This document shows positions 1-8,745 of a stretch of DNA of 64,000 nt, piece by piece. The position numbers and the translations under genes were made by a program. The notes below the pieces were generated by a model. It was not told where the DNA came from. It did not search any database and was given only the letters and a program-made list of their open reading frames with translations. Positions within the stretch are counted from its first letter, which is position 1; every line of letters starts with the position of its first letter. Source of the DNA: DATJGR01 sp041739525 (lineage in GTDB: Bacteria > Pseudomonadota > Gammaproteobacteria > Pseudomonadales > Azotimanducaceae); contig JBGSNQ010000169.1 in assembly GCA_041739525.1 (NCBI GenBank), forward strand, positions 51,228 to 115,227, read 5' to 3'.

Positions 1-1479
1 CTCGAAGCGCTCGGTCCCGTTTTCATCAAGTTCGGTCAGATCCTGTCGACGCGGCGCGACTTGCTCGCCCCCGACTACGCGGAAGAGCTCGCGAAGCTGC
101 AGGATCGCGTGCCGCCGTTCCCCGGCGCTGAAGCACGAGCAAAAATCCAGGCGAGCCTCGGTGTACCGCTTGCTGACGTGTTCGCTTCGTTCGACGAACA
201 ACCGCTCGCCTCCGCTTCTGTCGCGCAGGTTCATGCGGCGCGCCTGCTCAACGGCGACGATGTGGTCGTGAAGGTGGTGCGCCCCGGCATCGAGTCGGTG
301 ATCCGCGAGGATCTGCTGCTGCTTCATACCATTGCTCGGCTGCTCGAGCGCGTATCGAGCGACGCGCGACGTCTGCATCTCGTTACGATCGTCGAGGACT
401 ACCAGTCGACGATCATCAACGAGCTCAACCTGATCCACGAAGGCGCCAACACGGCCAAGTTGAGGCGCAACTTCGCCGATTCGCCGCTTCTCTATGTGCC
501 GCGCGTGTACTGGGATCACACGCGCGAAGACGTTCTGGTAATGGAACGGATACGCGGAGTGCCAATCGCAAACGTCGAAGAGTTACGCGCGTGCGGCACC
601 GACATGAAGCTGCTTGCAGAGCGCGGCGTGGAGACGTTCTTCACGCAGGTGTTCGTCGACAACTTCTTCCACGCCGACATGCACCCCGGGAATATCTTCG
701 TCGACATCACCGATCCGAAGAGCCCCCGCTACGTCGCGATCGACTGCGCGATCATCGGCACACTGACGGACGAGGATCAGAATTACCTCGCCCGGAATCT
801 GCTCGCGTTCTTCAATCAGGACTACCGTGAAGTTGCGAGGTTGCATCTCGAGAGCGGCTGGATCCCCGAGGAAACCAAGGTCACCGAATTCGAGAATGTG
901 ATTCGTCGCGTTTGCGAACCGATCTTCGAAAAGCCGCTCAAGGAAATTTCCTTTGGTCACTTCCTCGTGACACTGTTTCAGACCGCGCGCGAGTTCAACA
1001 TGGAAGTGCAGCCGCAACTCGTGCTGCTGCAGAAGACGTTGTTGAACATCGAAGGTCTCGGCCGCCAGCTCTATCCCGATCTCGACCTATGGAACACCGC
1101 GAAACCGTTCATGGAGCGTTGGATGGAACAGCGCATGGGACCTGCTGCCGTGCTGCGCCAGTTCAGCACGTACGCTCCCGAACTGATCGAACAGTTGCCG
1201 CGGCTGCCCGAACTGATCATCGGCGCGAGTCAGGGTTTGCGACGGCTCGACAAGGTCGCGCGCGAACAGCGCGCCGTGATGAACCGGCTCGCAACATTGC
1301 TGGAGGATCAGCAGCGTAAAGGTCGCGGCAGGCGCTGGCTCGGCGCGACTCTATTGGTGGTGAGCGGAGGCTTCCTGTGGTCGCCGGTGGCGCACGCGCT
1401 GCAAACAGGCGAGCCTATGCCGATCACCGTCGGCGTGCTGACCGCTGTGCTAGGCTCCATGCTTATCGCGAAGGCATGA
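1..1479 (+). CDS. ubiB: UbiB, ubiquinone biosynthesis kinase-like protein (5' end outside window)
   Basis: This is an atypical (ADCK/ABC1) kinase-like protein of ubiquinone biosynthesis, thought to act as an ATPase on the inner membrane. The frame is open from base 1, so the start lies left of the window. The first codons carry the family KxGQ signature (IKFGQILSTRRDLL). Next come an alanine-rich nucleotide loop (ASASVAQVHAA), the VVVKVVRPG strand, the catalytic HADMHPGNIF and the metal-binding IDCAIIG; UbiB proteins normally have DCG here rather than DFG. Two hydrophobic helices at the C-terminus fit the family's membrane anchor. hisE follows 2 bases downstream. Confidence 0.95.
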   Translation, partial: LEALGPVFIKFGQILSTRRDLLAPDYAEELAKLQDRVPPFPGAEARAKIQASLGVPLADVFASFDEQPLASASVAQVHAARLLNGDDVVVKVVRPGIESVIREDLLLLHTIARLLERVSSDARRLHLVTIVEDYQSTIINELNLIHEGANTAKLRRNFADSPLLYVPRVYWDHTREDVLVMERIRGVPIANVEELRACGTDMKLLAERGVETFFTQVFVDNFFHADMHPGNIFVDITDPKSPRYVAIDCAIIGTLTDEDQNYLARNLLAFFNQDYREVARLHLESGWIPEETKVTEFENVIRRVCEPIFEKPLKEISFGHFLVTLFQTAREFNMEVQPQLVLLQKTLLNIEGLGRQLYPDLDLWNTAKPFMERWMEQRMGPAAVLRQFSTYAPELIEQLPRLPELIIGASQGLRRLDKVAREQRAVMNRLATLLEDQQRKGRGRRWLGATLLVVSGGFLWSPVAHALQTGEPMPITVGVLTAVLGSMLIAKA

Positions 1480-1481
1480 CC

Positions 1482-1820
1482 ATGAACGTCATCGATGCAC
1501 TGACAAAGGTGCTAGAAGAGCGACGCTCGGCGGACCCGAAGTCGTCGTATGTCGCCTCTTTATATGCGTCCGGACTCGACCGCATCCTCAAAAAAGTGGC
1601 CGAGGAGGCCGGTGAGGCACTAATCGCTGCAAAAAATGTCGAAGGTCCGGAGCGCGACGACGCACTGATTGGTGAGGTCGCGGACCTTTGGTTTCACACC
1701 CTCGTGATGCTGGTGCACCTGAACCAGCAACCGGTCTGGGTGTTGGACGAACTCGCAGAACGCATGGGCGTCTCCGGACATGTCGAAAAAGCGGCCAGAA
1801 CCACGTCGCAGTTCGACTGA
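1482..1820 (+). CDS. hisE: Phosphoribosyl-ATP pyrophosphohydrolase
   Basis: HisE removes pyrophosphate from phosphoribosyl-ATP, the second step of histidine synthesis. The 112-residue product is a MazG-like all-alpha NTP pyrophosphohydrolase with the metal-binding EEAGEALIAAKN helix and the second acidic helix EVADLWFHTLVML. I chose ATG 1482 because GAAGG ends 7 bases before it; an in-frame ATG at 1476 overlaps the ubiB stop and is also possible. Many gammaproteobacteria have hisI just before hisE next to the tat genes. Here hisI is absent and ubiB is the direct neighbour. Confidence 0.93.
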   Translation: MNVIDALTKVLEERRSADPKSSYVASLYASGLDRILKKVAEEAGEALIAAKNVEGPERDDALIGEVADLWFHTLVMLVHLNQQPVWVLDELAERMGVSGHVEKAARTTSQFD

Positions 1821-1832
1821 TCAACCGGCGCG

Positions 1833-1838
1833 TATAAT
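1833..1838 (+). promoter_or_regulatory. Possible -10 box of a tatABC promoter
   Basis: A perfect TATAAT sits in the 51-base gap between hisE and tatA, followed by a GC-rich discriminator (GCGC). The best -35 candidate, TTCGAC at 1812-1817, is weak and only 15 bases away, so this is a suggestion only. Confidence 0.35.
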
Positions 1839-1871
1839 GCGCCACTCACGCCGTCTCATATGGAGAATGAA

Positions 1872-2105
1872 ATGTTCGGCATCGGCATGGGAGAACTGCT
1901 CGTCATCCTCGGCATCGTGGTGCTGCTGTTCGGCACCAAACGGCTGAAGACGCTCGGTGCAGATCTCGGTAGCGCGATCAAAGGATTCAGATCGGCCGTC
2001 AAGGAAGAAGAGAAAATACCGACATCTCGCGAACGTGTTATCGAGGGTGAGTTAGAACGCGCACCGCATACCGCAGACGCGCGCAAACAGGACACGAATG
2101 TTTGA
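1872..2105 (+). CDS. tatA: Sec-independent translocase subunit TatA
   Basis: TatA forms the pore-like oligomer that exports folded proteins bearing twin-arginine signals. The 77-residue product has the typical short N-terminal membrane helix (MGELLVILGIVVLLFG), the FGTKRLKTLG hinge, an amphipathic helix (GSAIKGFRSAVKEE) and a charged tail. ATG 1872 is preferred over ATG 1860 because GGAG at 1862-1865 lies 6 bases upstream of it. The 3' end overlaps tatB by 8 bases, so the two are probably translationally coupled. Confidence 0.93.
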   Translation: MFGIGMGELLVILGIVVLLFGTKRLKTLGADLGSAIKGFRSAVKEEEKIPTSRERVIEGELERAPHTADARKQDTNV

Positions 2106-2454
2106 TATCAGCTTTCCAGAGCTGGTCGTCGTTGGTGTGATTGCGCTTCTGGTACTCGGTCCGGACCGGCTGCCCGGCGCGCTGCGAACGCTCGGCCTGT
2201 GGGTCGGACGTATGTCTCGGACGTTCAGCGCGTTGAAGACCGAGATCGAACGCGAAATCGGCATGGACGAAATTCGGCGACAGCTTCACAACGAGGCGGT
2301 GATGGATGAACTGAAGCGTCTCGAACGCGACGTTCAGGGCGCATCCAGCAATGGATCCGGCCACGCCGACGCATCGGAGACACCGCCGGCGGTCGAATCA
2401 CCTCGTGCCCAGGCTTCGACTGCCGCGTCGACCGACACTGCGCCGCGTGCCTGA
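2098..2454 (+). CDS. tatB: Sec-independent translocase subunit TatB
   Basis: TatB works with TatC as the receptor for twin-arginine signal peptides. The 118-residue product starts with the family N-terminus MFDISFPELVVVGVIALLVL, then the GPDRLPGALRTLG hinge and a long amphipathic helix (RTFSALKTEIEREIG). The C-terminal tail is low complexity (Ala, Ser, Glu, Pro), as usual. It overlaps tatA by 8 bases, and tatC starts 4 bases after its stop. Confidence 0.93.
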   Translation: MFDISFPELVVVGVIALLVLGPDRLPGALRTLGLWVGRMSRTFSALKTEIEREIGMDEIRRQLHNEAVMDELKRLERDVQGASSNGSGHADASETPPAVESPRAQASTAASTDTAPRA

Positions 2455-2458
2455 AGCG

Positions 2459-3274
2459 ATGGCAACCCAGCTGACGGAAAAGCCGAAGCGCGCAGAAGAT
2501 CACGACGCGCAAGTCGATACCGACGAGCGGCCGTTTCTTGATCACATCATCGAACTGCGTGAACGTCTGCTTAAGGCGCTGCTTGCAGTGCTCGTGCTGT
2601 TCTTTCCGCTCTACTACTACGCCAACAGTATCTATGAGTGGGTCGCCGCGCCGTTGATGGCGAATCTGCCGAGCGGCGGTGGGATGATCGCGACCCAAGT
2701 CGCTTCGCCATTCCTGACACCGTTCAAGCTGTCGATGTACGCCGCATTGTTCCTTGCGATGCCGGTGATCCTGCATCAGATGTGGGCGTTCGTTTCCCCC
2801 GGGCTCTATCTGCGCGAGAAACGGTTCGCGTTGCCGTTGCTGGTGTCGAGCGTGCTGCTCTACTACATAGGGATGGCGTTCGCCTATTACCTCGTGTTTC
2901 CCCTCGTGTTCAAGTTCTTCGCCGGGATCACGCCCGTGGGCGTGACGATGATGACCGACATCAACCAGTATCTCGAGTTCGTGCTCGGGTTGTTCTTTGC
3001 GTTCGGGTCCGCGTTCGAAATTCCGATCGCGACATTCCTGATCGTATCGACCGGACTGACTACCACGAAGAGCCTCACCGACAAGCGCCCTTACGTAGTC
3101 GTTGGATGCTTCATAGTCGGCATGATCCTTACGCCCGGACCGGACATAATTTCGCAGGTGATGCTCGCGGTACCGATGTGGATTCTGTTCGAGCTCGGCG
3201 TGTTCTTCGCGCGCATGGCTGAGCGGACTTCACAATCCACCGCGGTTGCAGAAGTAGCCGAAAAAAAAGAATAG
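2459..3274 (+). CDS. tatC: Sec-independent translocase subunit TatC
   Basis: TatC is the six-helix inner-membrane protein that recognises the twin-arginine motif. The 271-residue product has the N-terminal FLDHIIELRERLLKALL motif, the family MWAFVSPGLYLREKR loop, FAFGSAFEIP, and the late motif FIVGMILTPGPDIISQ. The frame extends upstream into tatB, but ATG 2459 gives the normal N-terminus and follows the tatB stop closely. It converges with dtd, leaving only 15 bases between the stops. Confidence 0.95.
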   Translation: MATQLTEKPKRAEDHDAQVDTDERPFLDHIIELRERLLKALLAVLVLFFPLYYYANSIYEWVAAPLMANLPSGGGMIATQVASPFLTPFKLSMYAALFLAMPVILHQMWAFVSPGLYLREKRFALPLLVSSVLLYYIGMAFAYYLVFPLVFKFFAGITPVGVTMMTDINQYLEFVLGLFFAFGSAFEIPIATFLIVSTGLTTTKSLTDKRPYVVVGCFIVGMILTPGPDIISQVMLAVPMWILFELGVFFARMAERTSQSTAVAEVAEKKE

Positions 3275-3289
3275 ATCGGGTTTCTCTCC

Positions 3290-3724
3290 TCAGCTCAGCA
3301 GGAACGTCACCGGTCCATCGTTGACCAGCGCTACCTGCATGTCGGCCCCGAAGCGCCCTGTTTCCACTCGACCAACACGCTGCCGGATTCGTTCGACGAA
3401 TGCCTCGTAGAGCACGCGTGCCTGCTCGGGCGGCGCCGCCGAAGTGAAACTCGGCCGTCTGCCGTTCGACGTGTCCGCCGCAAGCGTGAACTGCGAAACC
3501 ACGAGCACCGCGCCGTCCACGTCGACGACGCTTCGATTCATGGGTTTGGCCGCATCGGCGAAGATCCGCAGATCTACCGTTCGATCGGCGAGCTTCTCCG
3601 CGATCTCTTTGGTATCGCTCGGGAATACGCCGACGAATACCAGCAAACCGGCGTCGATCGACGCGATGCGTAGTGCATCGACGACGACGCTCGCCTGCGT
3701 TACGCGCTGCAGCAGCGCGTGCAA
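3290..3724 (-). CDS. dtd: D-aminoacyl-tRNA deacylase
   Basis: DTD hydrolyses D-amino acids (and glycine mischarged on tRNA-Ala) from tRNA. The 144-residue length matches the family. The catalytic signatures are present: SQFTLAAD in the middle and NDGPVTF near the C-terminus. No ATG is available. TTG 3724 gives the family N-terminus (M)HALLQRVTQA; an in-frame TTG at 3736 would add four residues. The gene begins about 20 bases after the typA stop on the same strand and is probably co-transcribed with it. Confidence 0.93.
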   Translation of the reverse strand: MHALLQRVTQASVVVDALRIASIDAGLLVFVGVFPSDTKEIAEKLADRTVDLRIFADAAKPMNRSVVDVDGAVLVVSQFTLAADTSNGRRPSFTSAAPPEQARVLYEAFVERIRQRVGRVETGRFGADMQVALVNDGPVTFLLS

Positions 3725-3743
3725 CGGGTTTCCCAAAGGGCCA

Positions 3744-5558
3744 CTAGGCTCTCGCTTCGCGCTTGCGCTGATTCTCGGTCAGATAACGCTTGCGGATCCG
3801 GACCGACTGCGGCGTCACTTCGACGAGTTCGTCGTCGTTGATGAACTCGAGCGACTGTTCCAGCGTCATCCGGACCGGCGGCGTCAGGATGATGTTCTCA
3901 TCGCTGCCTGCGGCCCGCACGTTGGTCAGTTTCTTTTCCTTCAGAGGATTCACGGTCAGATCGTTTTCGCGGCTGTGAATACCGATGACCATACCTTCGT
4001 ACGCATCGTCGTTCGGCCCGATGAACAAGCGACCACGCTCCTGCAGATTGAACAAGCCGTAGCCCACCGCCTTGCCTTTGCTGTTGGAAATCAGTACCCC
4101 GCTCGTGCGCTGCCCGATCGGCGCGGCGATTTCCTCGTCGTAGCCTGCGAAACCAAACGACATGATCCCGGTACCCGACGTCATAGACAGGAACTGGGGG
4201 CGGAAGCCCATCGACGCACGCGACGCGATTCGATAGCTGAGCCGCACCCTACCTTGCCCGTCAGGCTGCATGTCGAGGAGTTCGGCGCGTCGCGCTCCCA
4301 TCGTCTCCATCACCTTGCCCTGATGCACTTCCTCGATGTCGAGCGTCAGTTCTTCAAACGGCTCGAGGACCTTGCCGTTCTCTTCCTTCGTAATGACTCG
4401 CGGACGCGATACGGCTAGCTCGTAGCCTTCGCGACGCATGGTTTCAATGAGGATTGCGAGGTGCAACTCGCCGCGACCCGATACACGAAACTGATCCGGA
4501 TCGCCGGTTTCTTCGACGCGCAGCGCCACGTTGTGCGATGCCTCGCGCAACAGGCGCTCGCGGATCTGCCGGCTCGTCAGGTACTTTCCTTCGATGCCGG
4601 CCAGCGGCGAGGTGTTCACGCAGAACATCATCGACACAGTCGGCTCGTCGACGGTCAGCGGTGGCAGAGCCTCCGGGTTGTCTCTGGCGCACAACGTATC
4701 GGAGATGTTGATGTCGTCTACGCCAGTGACGCAGACGATGTCACCTGCTCGCCCTACGTCCATTTCGACACGTGCCAGCCCCAGGTGGCCGAGCACCGAC
4801 AGAATCCGGCCTGATCGCGTACCGCCGTTGCGATCGATCACGCTGATGGGGGTGTTGGTGCGCACCGATCCGCGTGCGATGCGCCCGATGCCAATGACAC
4901 CGACATAGCTCGAATAGTCGAGCGAACTGATGCGCATCTGGAACGGCCCTTCGGGGTCGACGTTCGGGGCGGGCACTCTCTCGAGAATCGCGTCGAGCAA
5001 CGGCTTCATGTCCGAAGACATGTCGTCGGGGTCGAGCCCTGCGGTCCCCTGCAGCGCGGAGGTGTAAATCACCGGGAAATCGAGCTGCTGTTCCGTTGCA
5101 CCGAGCGAATGGAACAGATCGAACACCAGGTCTACGACCTTGTGCGGCCGCGCGCCTTGACGATCGACCTTGTTGATCACAACAATTGGATTGAGGTGCG
5201 CGAGAAACGCTTTCTTGGTTACGAAGCGAGTTTGTGGCATCGGCCCATCGACCGCGTCGACCAGCAGCAGCACCGAATCGACCATCGACAGAATCCGTTC
5301 GACCTCCCCGCCGAAGTCGGCGTGTCCGGGCGTGTCGACGATGTTGATCTGATAGTCCTGGTAACGAATTGCAGTCGTTTTTGCGAGGATCGTGATGCCT
5401 CGCTCCCGCTCCAACTCGTTGCTGTCCATGATGCGATCGGGCGCGGCTTTGCGCGCATCGAGTGTTCCCGTCTGTTGCAACAGACGGTCCACCAGCGTGG
5501 TCTTGCCATGGTCTACGTGCGCAACGATGGCAACGTTGCGCAGCTTTTGTGCATTCAT
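3744..5558 (-). CDS. typA: Ribosome-associated translational GTPase TypA/BipA
   Basis: TypA (BipA) is an EF-G-like GTPase that binds the ribosome and is needed for 50S assembly and growth at low temperature or under stress. The 604-residue product shows the G motifs AHVDHGKTT (G1), RGITI (G2), DTPGHADF (G3) and NKVD (G4). EF-G-type domains and the BipA-specific C-terminal domain follow. ATG 5558 gives the normal start, MNAQKLRNVAIVAHVDHG. It is divergent from the PP-loop gene, with 101 bases between them that must hold both promoters. Confidence 0.97.
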   Translation of the reverse strand: MNAQKLRNVAIVAHVDHGKTTLVDRLLQQTGTLDARKAAPDRIMDSNELERERGITILAKTTAIRYQDYQINIVDTPGHADFGGEVERILSMVDSVLLLVDAVDGPMPQTRFVTKKAFLAHLNPIVVINKVDRQGARPHKVVDLVFDLFHSLGATEQQLDFPVIYTSALQGTAGLDPDDMSSDMKPLLDAILERVPAPNVDPEGPFQMRISSLDYSSYVGVIGIGRIARGSVRTNTPISVIDRNGGTRSGRILSVLGHLGLARVEMDVGRAGDIVCVTGVDDINISDTLCARDNPEALPPLTVDEPTVSMMFCVNTSPLAGIEGKYLTSRQIRERLLREASHNVALRVEETGDPDQFRVSGRGELHLAILIETMRREGYELAVSRPRVITKEENGKVLEPFEELTLDIEEVHQGKVMETMGARRAELLDMQPDGQGRVRLSYRIASRASMGFRPQFLSMTSGTGIMSFGFAGYDEEIAAPIGQRTSGVLISNSKGKAVGYGLFNLQERGRLFIGPNDDAYEGMVIGIHSRENDLTVNPLKEKKLTNVRAAGSDENIILTPPVRMTLEQSLEFINDDELVEVTPQSVRIRKRYLTENQRKREARA

Positions 5559-5659
5559 CGTATGGGTTACTTAGAAACGACGGGCTGTGGCTTCGTGCTA
5601 GACTTCGCGGCCCCTAAGAGGCTTGACGGAACGGGCACCTGCCCAAACGGGCGCGCATT

Positions 5660-6709
5660 ATGGCTGAACGCAGAAAAGCTGTCGCGCTGATTTCAGGCGG
5701 CCTCGATTCGATGCTCGCCGCCAAAGTCGTAATAGAAGAAGGCGTTCACGTAGAAGGGCTGAACTTCTTCACAGGGTTTTGCGTCGAGGGGCACACCCAC
5801 GCCATCCGCAACCCCGACCACTCCAAGCCGAAACGAAACAACGCTCTGTGGTCGGCCGAACAGCTCGGTATCAAGCTCCACATCGTCGACATCTCCGAGC
5901 AATACAAAGACATCGTTCTGAATCCGAAGCATGGCTACGGCGCGCATTTGAACCCGTGTCTCGACTGCAAGATCTTCATGGTCGATCAGGCCCGCACGTG
6001 GGGATTCATGGAAGAGAACGGCTTCGATTTCATCATCACCGGCGAGGTGGTCGGCCAACGCCCGAAGTCGCAACGCCGCGACACGATGCCGCTGATCGCA
6101 CGCGAATCGGGCGCAAAAGACCGGCTGCTACGGCCGCTGACGGCACTGAATCTCCCGCCGACGCTGCCCGAGCGCGAAGGCTGGGTGAATCGCGAGCATC
6201 TCTATGGATTTCACGGCCGGAACCGAAAGCCGCAGATCGAACTCGCGAATCGCTTCGGCTTCGAAGAGTTCGCCCAACCTGCAGGCGGCTGTTGCTTTCT
6301 CACCGACGAAAAATACTCCGCGAAGCTCGCCGATCTATGGCATGCACGCGGCGAACGCGACTACAGCCTCGACGACATCATGCTGCTGAAGGTCGGCCGA
6401 CATTTGCGCCCGGCCGCGCATTTCAAAGTGATCGTTGCAAGAGACGACGGTGAGAACAATTTCCTCGAAGGCTATCGAAAGCAGTTCGTTTACCTGCGAA
6501 TCGACAGTCATGAAGGGCCGCTGACGCTGCTCGACGGTCGTCCGTCGTTCGCCGATATAGAACTCTCTGCGCGGATCGCCGCGCGCTATGGCCAGGGCCG
6601 CAACGCCCCCAAAGTGGAAGTGTCAGCGCATCATCCGAACGGCGTGGTCGAGAAACTGTCGGTGACGCCGATGCCACCGCACCAGATTCCGGACAGCTGG
6701 CATGTCTAG
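5660..6709 (+). CDS. ThiI/MnmA-like PP-loop adenylating protein, probable sulfur-transfer enzyme
   Basis: The N-terminus carries an ATP-pyrophosphatase PP-loop (SGGLDS, residues 12-17). Further on are two cysteine motifs, NPCLDCKIFM and GGCCFLTD, of the kind used by tRNA-thiolating or persulfide-handling enzymes. The last third (HFKVIVARDDGENNFLEGY) resembles the NFACT-type RNA-binding fold, so a tRNA or RNA substrate is plausible. Some homologues are labelled tRNA methylaminomethyl-thiouridylate methyltransferase, but I see no methyltransferase motif. The stop overlaps a TusA-like gene by 8 bases, which supports a sulfur-relay role. The exact substrate is unknown. Confidence 0.75.
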   Translation: MAERRKAVALISGGLDSMLAAKVVIEEGVHVEGLNFFTGFCVEGHTHAIRNPDHSKPKRNNALWSAEQLGIKLHIVDISEQYKDIVLNPKHGYGAHLNPCLDCKIFMVDQARTWGFMEENGFDFIITGEVVGQRPKSQRRDTMPLIARESGAKDRLLRPLTALNLPPTLPEREGWVNREHLYGFHGRNRKPQIELANRFGFEEFAQPAGGCCFLTDEKYSAKLADLWHARGERDYSLDDIMLLKVGRHLRPAAHFKVIVARDDGENNFLEGYRKQFVYLRIDSHEGPLTLLDGRPSFADIELSARIAARYGQGRNAPKVEVSAHHPNGVVEKLSVTPMPPHQIPDSWHV

Positions 6710-6971
6710 CACCGAAAGCTCCGCGGTCGTCGCACTCGACACGCGAGGACTCATTTGTCCGATGCCGGTGATCCGGACGCAGGACCGGGTCAGGACGTTG
6801 CCCGCGGGCGCGGTCCTCGAAATTCTGTCCACCGACCGCGGCGCACTGCACGACATCCCTGCGTGGTGTCGGGTTCACGGTCATGAAGTGCTCGAGACGC
6901 AGCAGCACGATCGGGAGGTGCGGATCCGCCTACGCGTGCACCGTCATGGTCAGCCCGAAGCACCGGTCTGA
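6702..6971 (+). CDS. TusA/SirA-family sulfur carrier protein
   Basis: The 89-residue product has the TusA fold signature: an N-terminal strand (VVALDTRGLICPMPV) containing the CPxP motif, whose cysteine carries the persulfide. GAVLEILSTDRGALHDIPAWC follows, and it resembles the usual second half of the family. ATG 6702 overlaps the stop of the PP-loop gene by 8 bases, so the two are almost certainly translated together. A sulfur-donor role for the upstream PP-loop enzyme is the simplest reading. Confidence 0.85.
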   Translation: MSSTESSAVVALDTRGLICPMPVIRTQDRVRTLPAGAVLEILSTDRGALHDIPAWCRVHGHEVLETQQHDREVRIRLRVHRHGQPEAPV

Positions 6972-6998
6972 TCTATTCTGGTGCAGCAGCAGGATTGC

Positions 6999-7013
6999 GC
7001 ACCGTTTTGATGC
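6999..7013. promoter_or_regulatory. NtrC-type binding site upstream of glnA
   Basis: GCACCGTTTTGATGC closely matches the NtrC dyad GCAC-N7-GTGC, with one deviation in the right half. It lies 53 bases upstream of the sigma-54 promoter. A second dyad, CACCT-CTCA-AGGTG (7031-7044), is centred about 31 bases further on. That is roughly three helical turns, as in classic paired NtrC enhancers, although its internal spacing is one base off. Confidence 0.6.
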
Positions 7014-7065
7014 ATACGTAAGCGTCCGCTCACCTCTCAAGGTGCTCTATCGCTGATCGTTTCCG

Positions 7066-7081
7066 TGGCATGACTATTGCT
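7066..7081 (+). promoter_or_regulatory. Sigma-54 (RpoN) promoter of glnA
   Basis: TGGCATGACTATTGCT matches the -24/-12 consensus TGGCAC-N5-TTGCW with a single deviation and the required 10 bases between the GG and GC pairs. Transcription would start near 7092 and leave a leader of about 110 bases before the glnA ATG. With NtrC-type dyads upstream and ntrBC downstream, this is a textbook nitrogen-regulated promoter. Confidence 0.8.
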
Positions 7082-7200
7082 CCCCGATACCGCTAAGATA
7101 CCCAGCCCCTTTGGGGGCAGTCGCCTGCTGGGGGCGGGCAGCGCACTCCCCTTTAGTTAGAACAGCTCTCACAGCACACCGAATCAAGGAGCGGTAATCC

Positions 7201-8613
7201 ATGTCTGAAAACACCCTGAAGATGATCAAAGACAACGACGTGAAGTGGGTCGACTTGCGATTCACCGATCCTCGCGGCAAGGAACAACACACCACGTTCC
7301 CCGTGAGTGCCGTTGGCAAAGACAACATCGAAGAAGGCTTCATGTTCGACGGATCCTCAATCGCCGGTTGGAAGGCAATCAACGAATCCGACATGATCCT
7401 GATGCCCGACGACGATACGCCGGTGATCGATCCGTTCCGCGACGAGACCACCTTGAATCTGCGTTGCGACATCATCGAGCCGGGCACCATGCAGCCTTAC
7501 AGCCGCGACCCGCGGTCTATCGCAAAAGCGGCCGAGGCTTATCTCAAATCGAGCGGCATCGGCGACACCGCATACTTCGGCCCCGAAGCCGAATTCTTCA
7601 TATTCGACGACGTGCGCTGGAAAGTGCACATGTCAGGCGCGTCCTACTCGATCGGCTCGGAAGAAGCAGCGTGGGAATCCAACGAGGCTTACGAGAGCGG
7701 CAACATGGGACACCGGCCGCGCATCAAAGGCGGCTACTTCCCGGTACCGCCAATCGATTCCGCAGCCGATATCCGCAACGCAATGTGCAGCACAATGGCC
7801 GCGATGGGATTGGCGATCGAGGTTCACCACCACGAAGTGGCAACCGCCTGTCAGAACGAGATTGGCGTCCGCTTCAACACGCTCGTGAAGAAAGCCGACG
7901 AACTGCAGATGTACAAATACGTCGTGCACAACGTCGCACACGCATACGGCAAGACCGCTACGTTCATGCCGAAACCACTCGTCGGCGACAACGGCAGCGG
8001 CATGCACGTGCACCAGTCGATCTCGAAAGGCGGCAAGAACCTGTTCCATGGCGACGCGTATGCAGGTCTGTCGGAAACCGCGCTGTTCTACATCGGTGGC
8101 ATCATCAAACACGCTCGCTCGCTGAACGGCTTCACGAACTGCAGCACGAACTCCTACAAGCGTCTGGTGCCCGGCTTCGAGGCACCCGTGTTGCTCGCGT
8201 ACTCCGCGCGTAACCGCTCGGCGTCGATCCGCATTCCGTACATTCTCGCCGCAAATCCGCGCGCGTACAGGATCGAAGTGCGGTTCCCGGACGCCACGGC
8301 GAATCCGTATCTGGCGTTCGCCGCAATGATGATGGCGGGCCTCGACGGCATCAAAAACAAGATTCACCCGGGCGATCCGTTCGACAAGGATCTCTACGAC
8401 CTGGAACCGGAAGAGCTCGAAGGTGTTCCGACCGTGGCGTCTTCGCTGGAACAAGCTCTCGACTCGTTGAGCGCGGACCGCGAATATCTGAAAGCCGGCG
8501 GTGTCTTCAGCGACGACACCATCGATTCCTACATCGAACTGAAGCGTCAGGACGTCTCGTACGTGAACATGACCACCCACCCGGCGGAATTCGAGCTGTA
8601 CTACAGCGTCTGA
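7201..8613 (+). CDS. glnA: Glutamine synthetase type I
   Basis: GlnA makes glutamine from glutamate, ammonia and ATP. The 470-residue product is a GSI-beta enzyme. It has MFDGSSIAGW near the N-terminus, the catalytic loop region NGSGMHVHQS, the ATP-binding KRLVPGFEAPV, and the regulatory adenylylation tyrosine (about residue 399) in DLYDLEPEE, so GlnE control is expected. An AGGAG Shine-Dalgarno lies just upstream of ATG 7201. A sigma-54 promoter precedes it and a strong terminator follows it, so it can be transcribed alone. Confidence 0.98.
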   Translation: MSENTLKMIKDNDVKWVDLRFTDPRGKEQHTTFPVSAVGKDNIEEGFMFDGSSIAGWKAINESDMILMPDDDTPVIDPFRDETTLNLRCDIIEPGTMQPYSRDPRSIAKAAEAYLKSSGIGDTAYFGPEAEFFIFDDVRWKVHMSGASYSIGSEEAAWESNEAYESGNMGHRPRIKGGYFPVPPIDSAADIRNAMCSTMAAMGLAIEVHHHEVATACQNEIGVRFNTLVKKADELQMYKYVVHNVAHAYGKTATFMPKPLVGDNGSGMHVHQSISKGGKNLFHGDAYAGLSETALFYIGGIIKHARSLNGFTNCSTNSYKRLVPGFEAPVLLAYSARNRSASIRIPYILAANPRAYRIEVRFPDATANPYLAFAAMMMAGLDGIKNKIHPGDPFDKDLYDLEPEELEGVPTVASSLEQALDSLSADREYLKAGGVFSDDTIDSYIELKRQDVSYVNMTTHPAEFELYYSV

Positions 8614-8658
8614 CAAGCTTGTCTGAGGGGCGCGTCTGACCTCGACCGCGTCACGAAA

Positions 8659-8690
8659 CCCCGAGTCGCTTACGGACTCGGGGTTTTTTT
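8659..8690 (+). terminator. Rho-independent terminator after glnA
   Basis: A perfect 9-bp stem, CCCCGAGTC (8659-8667) with GACTCGGGG (8675-8683), has a 7-base loop and is followed by seven T residues. Confidence 0.95.
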
Positions 8691-8745
8691 ATGCGTGACA
8701 CCCACGCATATTTACGCACCTGATTTACTTCGCGCAGGTTTCTCG

